13,357 nucleotides of DNA, from positions 1-13,357 of the forward strand of contig URED01000046.1 of NCBI GenBank assembly GCA_900546785.1. Direction: 5' to 3'. Each line of letters starts with the position of its first letter. Position 1 is the stretch's first letter. The translations under genes and the position numbers were made by a program. Of this stretch, positions 1 to 3,666 are shown piece by piece. The notes under the pieces are model-generated. The model saw only the letters and a program-made list of their open reading frames with translations, ran no database searches and was not told the origin of the DNA. The stretch is from an uncultured Oscillospiraceae bacterium (lineage in GTDB: Bacteria > Bacillota > Clostridia > Oscillospirales > Acutalibacteraceae).

Positions 1-232
1 TGATCTCCTCCTCAAGCAGGGAGATCTTTTTTTCTGCGCCGAAGCAGCGGCTTTGATAGAATTCAAGCTCTTTCTGCTTGCTTTCCGACAGCTTGCGGTA
101 CCGTTCTACCTTTTCGCTTTCATCTGTTTCAAGCGCCTTTTCAAGCGCGCTTTTTATAACGATGCGCATGATCAGATAGTTTAAGCCGGTAAAAATGATG
201 CTCAAAATTATGTAGATCCCCAGCTGCGTCAC
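1..232 (-). CDS. Small one-helix membrane protein with charged coiled-coil tail (partial, runs off left edge)
   Basis: This is an open frame of 77 codons on the minus strand, too incomplete to be recognised. The start is GTG at 232-230, overlapping the TGA of the upstream gene as GTGA, with a G-rich Shine-Dalgarno (AAGGGGG) upstream. The first ~25 residues form one hydrophobic segment (about residues 4-24, beginning QLGIYIILSIIFTGL). The rest is highly charged and heptad-like (EKALETDESEKVERYRKLSE), so a membrane-anchored coiled coil is likely. A Cys lies near residue 64. The 4-nt overlap means it is translationally coupled to the preceding tiny membrane protein, which has the same build (helix first, charged tail after). 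Function is unknown; phage accessory membrane proteins and holin-like proteins share this outline, but nothing specific supports either. Confidence 0.7.
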   Translation of the reverse strand, partial: MTQLGIYIILSIIFTGLNYLIMRIVIKSALEKALETDESEKVERYRKLSESKQKELEFYQSRCFGAEKKISLLEEEI

Positions 233-417
233 CTCAGCACCCCCTTGTTTAACATTTCGTTGTAAAGCGCGGATATTTCCGCCTGCTCCTGTTTTGCCAG
301 CTCCCGGCGGGTTTCTCTTGCTCTTTGGCGGAGCTTTTTGTAAATCACTCTGCCGATGAATCCAGCCGGTATGCCGGCGAACGCAACCGCGCCAAGCATT
401 CCTAAAGCCTCTATCAT
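229..417 (-). CDS. Tiny membrane protein, 62 aa
   Basis: It has an N-terminal hydrophobic Gly/Ala-rich helix (about residues 5-24) followed by a basic then mixed-charge helix (KKLRQRARETRRELAKQEQAE), the positive-inside arrangement of a single-pass protein with a cytoplasmic C-terminus. The ATG at 417 forms an ATGA overlap with the restored reading frame of the gene before it. GAGGA lies only about 2 nt upstream, so initiation is probably by coupling. An alternative start is Met7 (399), which has GAGG 8 nt upstream and would remove six residues. It ends in a GTGA overlap with the next gene. I do not recognise a family. Size, position in an early operon and pairing with a second one-helix protein suggest the two act together at the membrane. 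Confidence 0.65.
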   Translation of the reverse strand: MIEALGMLGAVAFAGIPAGFIGRVIYKKLRQRARETRRELAKQEQAEISALYNEMLNKGVLR

Positions 418-508
418 TTCCTCAACCGTCCTTTCCTGTTCATGCCGGTTTTATAGAGCTCGTCCCGCTCCTGTTCAAAGGTTTTAAAGAACGGGCAGAT
501 CTCTTTTT
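414..508 (-). other. Out-of-frame C-terminal end of the HTH/cysteine gene, with A-run and possible frameshift hairpin
   Basis: On the minus strand the coding A5 run (504-508) follows Cys90. One more A would give the junction VCKKEICPFFK, and the remaining 27 codons (497-417) would be open to TGA at 416-414. Seven nt after AAAAAG a hairpin can form (CCCGTTC at 495-489 with GAGCGGG at 470-464, one G-U pair). Spacer and stem resemble a -1 frameshift stimulator. However, the heptamer is T AAA AAG rather than the ideal A AAA AAG. A one-base deletion is the simpler reading. Confidence 0.6.
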
Positions 509-778
509 ACAAACAAGCTCTGTAAGCGCTATGCAGCTGTACTTTTCTCTTTCGCCTTTTCTGAGCTTGAGAAAGGCACAATCCGTTCTGATATGCGGTT
601 CTGCGGATTCAAGCAGCTTTGCTATGGCATTTCTGATTTTAAGGACTTGTTTCTCACTGACGTTTGTGCTGCGCAAGATCTTGTATAGATATATGTCTGT
701 AATGCCCATCTCCACAGCCACCTGCTTCACCTTAAAGCCTGCTGCCCGGATCTCTTCTTTAATCTGTGTCCCGTTCAT
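440..778 (-). CDS. HTH DNA-binding protein with cysteine-rich C-terminal region; reading frame broken near its end
   Basis: As written the frame encodes 112 aa. Residues 6-56 look like a Cro/CI-type helix-turn-helix (VKQVAVEMGITDIYLYKIL is the core). A short cysteine module follows (C67, C82, C90), typical of small phage proteins with CxALTELxC. I start at ATG 778 rather than the in-frame TTG at 790, because AAGGA abuts the TTG with no spacing. The gene overlaps the upstream one by 20 nt. After C90 the frame turns into unconvincing sequence (SARSLKPLNRSG). The -1 frame instead reads CPFFK and then a plausible tail ending in an ATGA overlap with the next gene at 417. A sixth T in the T5 run at 504-508 would restore a 121-aa protein with C90 KKEI C95 PFFK, a likely four-Cys zinc site. 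It is therefore either a recent pseudogene, an assembly indel, or a frameshifted gene. Confidence 0.65.
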   Translation of the reverse strand: MNGTQIKEEIRAAGFKVKQVAVEMGITDIYLYKILRSTNVSEKQVLKIRNAIAKLLESAEPHIRTDCAFLKLRKGEREKYSCIALTELVCKKRSARSLKPLNRSGTSSIKPA

Positions 779-992
779 CTTCCAGATCAATCCTTATCGC
801 GTTATCGAGCGCGTCCTTCCTGCATTCAATCTTTGCACGAATGAACATCAAAAGCGTTTCAGGCTTCACTTTTATTTTGATTGCAATATCATTTATCAAC
901 ACAGCTATCGCAGTGGTAATTCGCTCGAAACCACCTCTGACTTCGACTCTATATGCGCCATTGTCATGAACGTCTTCTATACTTAGTTTCAT
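759..992 (-). CDS. Small protein of unknown function, 77 aa (paralogue of the next gene upstream)
   Basis: A strong Shine-Dalgarno (AAGGAGG) sits 7 nt before ATG 992. The protein is a short predicted beta-rich N-terminus followed by a helix-rich core from about residue 25. That core aligns without gaps to the 67-aa protein encoded just upstream (shared T-A-x-A, I, A-I-x-I, P and L positions). No catalytic or metal motif is visible. It lies 16 nt after its paralogue and overlaps the HTH/cysteine gene downstream by 20 nt, so the three are co-translated. I do not recognise the family. A homo- or hetero-oligomeric regulatory or anti-host small protein is possible but unproven. Confidence 0.75.
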   Translation of the reverse strand: MKLSIEDVHDNGAYRVEVRGGFERITTAIAVLINDIAIKIKVKPETLLMFIRAKIECRKDALDNAIRIDLEDERDTD

Positions 993-1008
993 TTATAAAC
1001 CTCCTTGA

Positions 1009-1212
1009 TTATCTTTTATCTTCATCAAAAATTTTTTTAGCTATAAACTGTCCGGTAAGATAACTGCATAAAGCTATCGGGTCTGTGCCGATTTCGATTG
1101 CTGCTGCTTTTATAAATTTTGCCGCTGCGGTTTTTATAAACTCTTCATCAGCATGGGCGGATATGTAAAAAGTCTTGTCATCGAATTGCTGAAATTTAAG
1201 CGCCTTACTCAT
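1009..1212 (-). CDS. Small protein of unknown function, 67 aa (paralogue of the next gene downstream)
   Basis: The ATG at 1212 overlaps the stop of the preceding gene as ATGA, and an AAGGAAAG element lies about 6 nt upstream inside that gene. The product has an N-terminal strand-like part (residues 5-17), then helices (about 22-60) rich in Ala and Ile. Residues from about 28 (TAAAKFIKAAAIEIGTDP) match the corresponding stretch of the 77-aa neighbour at roughly one third identity, so the two probably arose by tandem duplication. There is no signal peptide or membrane segment. Function cannot be assigned. Confidence 0.75.
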   Translation of the reverse strand: MSKALKFQQFDDKTFYISAHADEEFIKTAAAKFIKAAAIEIGTDPIALCSYLTGQFIAKKIFDEDKR

Positions 1213-1493
1213 AGTTGCTTTCCTTTCTTCATTTCTTCATAATCTATTCGTTGCTTGCAGTATTCCGCCAGGGCAAAAACATTTACAACCGGCTTGTTTC
1301 CGATATTGATAGACGGAAAGCCGGGGGAACGCATCAGATCCTTTGCCCGCCGCTCGCAGCACCGAAGCGCCTTTGCAACCTGCTCCGAATCAACAAAAAG
1401 CTTGTCGATCTCAATGGAATTGATCTCTTCGGCGAGCTTTTTTAAAGCTTTCAGGCGTTCCAGCTCGTCATCATATTCTTTAATTGGTATCAT
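1209..1493 (-). CDS. Excisionase/AlpA-like helix-turn-helix DNA-binding protein, 94 aa
   Basis: After an N-terminal acidic/basic helix (residues 5-32), residues 33-78 form a winged-HTH pattern of the MerR/AlpA/excisionase type: LFVDSEQVAKALRCCERRAKDLM, then a wing with FPSINIGNKPVV and a helix (FALAEYC). In the family, such proteins bind att-site arms to direct excision, or act as small activators. The Shine-Dalgarno AGGAGGTG lies 7 nt before ATG 1493 and is buried in the last codons of the preceding XRE gene (14-nt overlap). It ends in an ATGA overlap with the next gene. Its place near the start of the lytic-direction operon, in the same element as a tyrosine integrase, fits a directionality factor, but this role is inferred from fold and context only. 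Confidence 0.75.
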   Translation of the reverse strand: MIPIKEYDDELERLKALKKLAEEINSIEIDKLFVDSEQVAKALRCCERRAKDLMRSPGFPSINIGNKPVVNVFALAEYCKQRIDYEEMKKGKQL

Positions 1494-1704
1494 TTAATTC
1501 ACCTCCTATTCTTTCAACAGAAAAAACGTAGTCTGCATTATATTCATTGAGAACGGTCATTATTTTTCTAAATTCCGTATAGGTGAAATCGGTGATTCCA
1601 TTAATTTTGTTATTAACTGATTTTTCGGAGACACCTAAAATAACGCTCAACTGTTTTTTCGTAATGCCTTTAGAAATAAGAATTGCTTCTAAATTTCTGT
1701 ACAT
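1480..1704 (-). CDS. XRE/Cro-like HTH regulator, 74 aa (first gene of leftward operon)
   Basis: Residues 3-62 form a compact Cro/CI-type HTH. The recognition region is KKQLSVILGVSEKSVNNKING (positions 16-36), with the usual Q-L-x-x-x-L-G-V-S signature, followed by helices resembling YTEFRKIMTVLNEY. The short C-terminus has no dimerisation or peptidase domain, as in Cro proteins. The Shine-Dalgarno AAAGGAG is 8 nt before ATG 1704. The gene is first behind a consensus promoter whose -35/-10 spacer is one arm of an operator, and it diverges from the CI-like repressor gene. This makes it the Cro counterpart of a CI/Cro switch. It may bind the same TACCCCTA half-sites. Confidence 0.85.
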   Translation of the reverse strand: MYRNLEAILISKGITKKQLSVILGVSEKSVNNKINGITDFTYTEFRKIMTVLNEYNADYVFSVERIGGELNDTN

Positions 1705-1720
1705 AAGTTTCGCTCCTTTC

Positions 1721-1734
1721 TACCCGTAGGGGTA
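1721..1734. promoter_or_regulatory. Operator-like near-palindrome in leader of leftward operon
   Basis: TACCCGTAGGGGTA is symmetric at 12 of 14 positions. It shares the TAGGGGTA half-site (1727-1734) with the larger inverted repeat at 1752-1797. It lies between the predicted start point (about 1739) and the Shine-Dalgarno of the XRE gene, so an occupied site would block the leftward transcript. Confidence 0.6.
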
Positions 1735-1745
1735 ACTTTGACTTA

Positions 1746-1774
1746 ATTATATACCCCTAACCGTAATTTGTCAA
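1746..1774 (-). promoter_or_regulatory. Consensus sigma-A promoter of leftward (lytic-direction) operon
   Basis: On the minus strand TTGACA (1774-1769), a 17-nt spacer and TATAAT (1751-1746) match the consensus at every position. The spacer is almost exactly one arm of the 1752-1797 inverted repeat, so a bound repressor would compete directly with RNA polymerase. The transcript would start near 1739. Confidence 0.9.
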
Positions 1775-1797
1775 CAAAAAAATTACGGTTAGGGGTA
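1752..1797. promoter_or_regulatory. Perfect inverted repeat, 18-bp arms: probable CI/Cro operator pair
   Basis: TACCCCTAACCGTAATTT (1752-1769) is exactly repeated in inverse at 1780-1797, around a 10-nt spacer. The left arm fills the -35/-10 spacer of the leftward promoter and the right arm ends 9 nt before the -35 of the rightward repressor promoter. Each arm probably binds one regulator dimer or half-site. No U-tract follows on either strand, so a terminator role is unlikely. Confidence 0.8.
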
Positions 1798-1806
1798 AAA
1801 AATTTC

Positions 1807-1835
1807 TTGATATTGTAAAAATTATATGATATTAT
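1807..1835 (+). promoter_or_regulatory. Sigma-A promoter of repressor gene
   Basis: TTGATA (1807-1812), a 17-nt spacer and TATTAT (1830-1835) stand before the repressor gene. The transcript would start near 1842, giving a leader of about 17 nt carrying GAGGTGG. The adjacent operator arm upstream of the -35 is placed for autoregulation. Confidence 0.75.
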
Positions 1836-1858
1836 TGATTTATAACGAGGTGGATTTT

Positions 1859-2191
1859 ATGAATTTTTTAGAAAAGTTAGATAAACTAATGGAGCAAAAA
1901 GACTTGAATAAACATAGCTTATCGGAATATTGCGGCATACCATATACAACGATTGACGGTTGGTATAAAAAAGGTTATGACAATATACGTATTACTACTT
2001 TAAAAAAGCTTTCTGATTTTTTTGGTACTTCATTAGACTTTTGGGCATTCGATGAAAATGAACGAGACACGCTCTCAATAAAAAAGCAAGAGTTTATTGC
2101 TTCAATTTCAAAACTTGATGATGATCAGCTGGAGCTTCTATATGATATTGTTGATTCAATAGTAAAGAACTCTCAGCCAAAAGATGATTAA
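1859..2191 (+). CDS. CI-like XRE repressor, 110 aa, without peptidase domain
   Basis: The start is ATG 1859 with GAGGTGG 5-6 nt upstream; an earlier in-frame ATG at 1826 lies inside the promoter and cannot be used. Residues 4-66 form an HTH_3/XRE domain (LMEQKDLNKHSLSEYCGIPYTTIDGWYKKG, then ITTLKKLSDFFGTSLDF). A short helical C-terminal part follows (LDDDQLELLYDIVDSIVK), a common oligomerisation tail in Firmicute phage and ICE repressors. It lacks the S24/LexA-type Ser-Lys autopeptidase and a Pezizomycete-like or ImmA-type protease domain, so RecA cannot relieve it by self-cleavage. It is transcribed alone, divergent from the XRE/Cro gene across shared operators. Its last 98 nt are covered by an oppositely directed ORF under an SOS-type promoter. 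Confidence 0.85.
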   Translation: MNFLEKLDKLMEQKDLNKHSLSEYCGIPYTTIDGWYKKGYDNIRITTLKKLSDFFGTSLDFWAFDENERDTLSIKKQEFIASISKLDDDQLELLYDIVDSIVKNSQPKDD

Positions 2192-2252
2192 ATTCTTCAT
2201 TATCCATTTTAGAAATTTCTACAATCATTTTTTTATACTTATTAAATTCCAT
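2094..2252 (-). CDS. Small SOS-controlled protein, 52 aa (candidate antirepressor), antisense to repressor 3' end
   Basis: ATG 2252 is preceded by AAAAGGTGTG about 7-9 nt upstream. A longer in-frame version starting at 2363 is unlikely, because the promoter (-10 at 2300-2295) and LexA box lie inside it. The product begins MEFNKYKKMIVEISKMDNEE, a credible amphipathic helix, and continues with LLAESSLLLNQQ and a polar tail. It has no membrane segment or Cys and I recognise no family. The support is regulatory: a sigma-A promoter with 17-nt spacing and a LexA box over its start point. Temperate phages whose repressor cannot self-cleave often use a LexA-controlled small antirepressor (Tum of phage 186, Gifsy antirepressors). 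That role here is inference. The coding capacity could alternatively be incidental to an antisense RNA. Confidence 0.5.
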   Translation of the reverse strand: MEFNKYKKMIVEISKMDNEEFNHLLAESSLLLNQQYHIEAPADHHQVLKLKQ

Positions 2253-2275
2253 CAATAACACACCTTTTAAAAAAT

Positions 2276-2289
2276 AGAACATACGTTCT
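2276..2289 (-). promoter_or_regulatory. LexA (SOS) box
   Basis: AGAACATACGTTCT has the GAAC-N4-GTTC core, and its middle bases fit the Bacillus/Clostridia LexA consensus (GAACRNRYGTTY). It sits within a 20-nt palindrome (2273-2292, AATAGAAC..GTTCTATT). It covers the predicted start point of the leftward promoter at 2295-2323, the classic position for repression by LexA. Confidence 0.85.
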
Positions 2290-2294
2290 ATTAA

Positions 2295-2323
2295 ATGATA
2301 TAGCCGATAATGAAAATTATCAA
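2295..2323 (-). promoter_or_regulatory. Sigma-A promoter of SOS-controlled ORF
   Basis: On the minus strand TTGATA (2323-2318), a 17-nt spacer and TATCAT (2300-2295) precede the LexA box. The start point is predicted near 2288, inside the box, leaving a ~36-nt leader before ATG 2252. Confidence 0.75.
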
Positions 2324-2489
2324 GACTTTTTGCTTTTTGTAATAATTTGTAAATTTTTCCCATTTCTAATTTTTACAATACTATTTTTACAACAAGTATT
2401 CAAGCGGTAAATTTTTCCATTTTACTGAATTTTCAGCTTTTTAAGCTTGTTTTTTCACTGCTTTTTTTAACATTTATGTGTTTTTTATG
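2324..2489. other. AT-rich gene-free spacer between SOS promoter and cargo gene promoter
   Basis: I see no credible gene. The nonamer TTTTTACAA occurs at 2370-2378 and 2384-2392, again at 2520-2528, and inverted at 1813-1821 inside the repressor promoter spacer. Those could be regulator sites or chance in AT-rich DNA. A small AGCTT/AAGCT hairpin near 2438-2450 followed by a T-run could be a weak rightward terminator for the repressor transcript. Confidence 0.35.
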
Positions 2490-2518
2490 TTGTAATGTGT
2501 TCTAAATTGTATTATTAT
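2490..2518 (+). promoter_or_regulatory. Probable sigma-A promoter of DUF4236 gene
   Basis: TTGTAA (2490-2495), a 17-nt spacer and TATTAT (2513-2518) are spaced ideally although the -35 matches only four of six bases. The transcript would start near 2525, within a hairpin TTACAAA/TTTGTAA (2523-2543) that directly precedes the Shine-Dalgarno. Confidence 0.55.
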
Positions 2519-2522
2519 GTTT

Positions 2523-2543
2523 TTACAAATACTTTTTTTGTAA
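2523..2543 (+). promoter_or_regulatory. AT-rich hairpin in DUF4236 gene leader
   Basis: TTACAAA (2523-2529) and TTTGTAA (2537-2543) form a 7-bp stem with a 7-nt loop, 7 nt before the Shine-Dalgarno AAAAGGAG. It could be an operator or a translational control element; stability would be low. Confidence 0.3.
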
Positions 2544-2563
2544 TATTGAAAAGGAGTTTATTT

Positions 2564-3607
2564 ATGGGATTCAGGTTCAGAAAGTCAATTAAGATCGCGC
2601 CGGGTGTTAAACTCAACTTAAATAAGAAAAGCGCCGGCGTAACGTTCGGCGGCAAAGGATTTCATTATACAGTCAATTCAAACGGAAAAACAACAAAGAG
2701 CGTCGGTGTGCCCGGAACAGGGCTGTATTATTCCACTACCTCCGGAGGCGGTTCCGGCAGCAGCTCCGGCGGCGGGAACAACGGAGGCAGCGGCGGCAAT
2801 CATTACGGCAACAACTATAACGCGCCGCAGGGGCCTATGTACCAGCCGCCGCAAAAGAACTATACATTGATAACGATTCTGTTGCTGATATTTTTCTTTC
2901 CCGTTGGTTTGTATTTCATGTGGGCTAAAACGAAGTGGAATAAAGTTGTTAAAATCATCATATCGGTATTTTTCGGACTTTTAGTTTTGGCATCACTGAT
3001 CGAAAATGCTGCTACTTCCGATCTTCCGGCTTCAAGTGCGGGAATCCAAAGCATAGAGATTGAGGAAAGTGAAGTCCGAATGGATCTGGAAGACATCAAT
3101 AATATGTTCAGCACGATCAATGTTGATTATAAGCAGAATAATTCAAGCGATATTTTAGAGGGCGATTTTGTATTTGTCTTTGCAGACGAGGGAATTGCCA
3201 GCGCTGAGGTTCAATTCTTGTTTGACAGTTCATTCTCGGCAGAGCTGAGGGCAGAGGGTCCTGGCACTACCACCATGCACATTGAAACGATTGACGGTGT
3301 TATAAAATCAAACGAGATCACGGTTGAAGTTATCGGCGAACGCGCTACGCTTGTTGATATTGAGGATGAAACAGAGACGACCGAAACAACCACGGAAACG
3401 ACTACAGAAACGACTACAGCGGAAACGACCACAAGGGAAACAACTACAGAAGAGGAAACAACAAAAGATACCAGCCGCACGGTATATATCACTCCGACGG
3501 GTGAAAAATACCATTACAGCAGATCCTGCGCCGGTAAAAACGCAATAGAAACAACCCTTAATGAAGTTAAGGACCGTTATGATCCGTGCAAGAAATGCGC
3601 TCAGTAA
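2564..3607 (+). CDS. DUF4236 membrane protein with Thr/Glu-rich stalk and cysteine-histidine C-terminal motif, 347 aa
   Basis: The start is ATG 2564 with AAAAGGAG 7 nt upstream; the longer frame from 2495 has no such signal. Order of parts: a DUF4236 domain at residues 1-57 (starts GFRFRKSIKIAPGVKLNLN and ends with PGTGLYYS); a Gly/Ser/Asn-rich linker at 58-97; hydrophobic segments at about 101-119 and 128-146 around WAKTKWNK; a probable beta-sandwich-like region at 160-262 of Ig-like pattern ending SNEITVEVIGE; a Thr/Glu stalk at 268-305; and a C-terminal module with H317, C322, C342 and C345 (YHYSRSCAGKN ... PCKKCAQ) that may bind metal. The N-terminal DUF4236 domain would be cytoplasmic and the stalk outside if one segment spans the membrane. 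It sits alone between repressor and integrase, a usual place for lysogenic-conversion or exclusion cargo. Function is unknown. Confidence 0.8.
   Translation: MGFRFRKSIKIAPGVKLNLNKKSAGVTFGGKGFHYTVNSNGKTTKSVGVPGTGLYYSTTSGGGSGSSSGGGNNGGSGGNHYGNNYNAPQGPMYQPPQKNYTLITILLLIFFFPVGLYFMWAKTKWNKVVKIIISVFFGLLVLASLIENAATSDLPASSAGIQSIEIEESEVRMDLEDINNMFSTINVDYKQNNSSDILEGDFVFVFADEGIASAEVQFLFDSSFSAELRAEGPGTTTMHIETIDGVIKSNEITVEVIGERATLVDIEDETETTETTTETTTETTTAETTTRETTTEEETTKDTSRTVYITPTGEKYHYSRSCAGKNAIETTLNEVKDRYDPCKKCAQ
3371..3463 (+). repeat. Short tandem repeat encoding Glu-Thr-Thr stalk
   Basis: The unit is about 12-15 nt (GAAACGACTACA and variants) and is repeated with drift, encoding ETTTETTT-type residues 270-300 of the DUF4236 protein. 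Such Thr-rich tracts are cell-wall-spanning stalks in surface proteins. Copy number may vary between strains. Confidence 0.8.
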
Positions 3608-3627
3608 ATAGGCAAATATAAAAAATA

Positions 3628-3653
3628 AGCCCTGCTGCGGCAGGGCTGTTTTT
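3628..3653 (+). terminator. Intrinsic terminator between DUF4236 gene and integrase
   Basis: AGCCCTGC (3628-3635) and GCAGGGCT (3640-3647) form an 8-bp stem with a TGCG loop, followed by GTTTTT. The integrase Shine-Dalgarno begins right at the end of the T-tract, so integrase message from upstream must pass this hairpin. Confidence 0.85.
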
Positions 3654-3666
3654 GAAGGTGATTAAA

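Noticed and set aside
531..986. Plus-strand ORF of 151 codons
   Set aside because: It is antisense to three minus-strand genes with proper ribosome-binding sites and overlaps, and has no start signal.
1752..1797. The large inverted repeat as an intrinsic terminator
   Set aside because: There is no U-tract after the stem on either strand, and its arm coincides with the promoter spacer, which fits an operator better.
3211..3514. Minus-strand ORFs rich in Val/Ser or Cys/Arg
   Set aside because: They are shadows of the Thr/Glu codon repeat in the DUF4236 gene.
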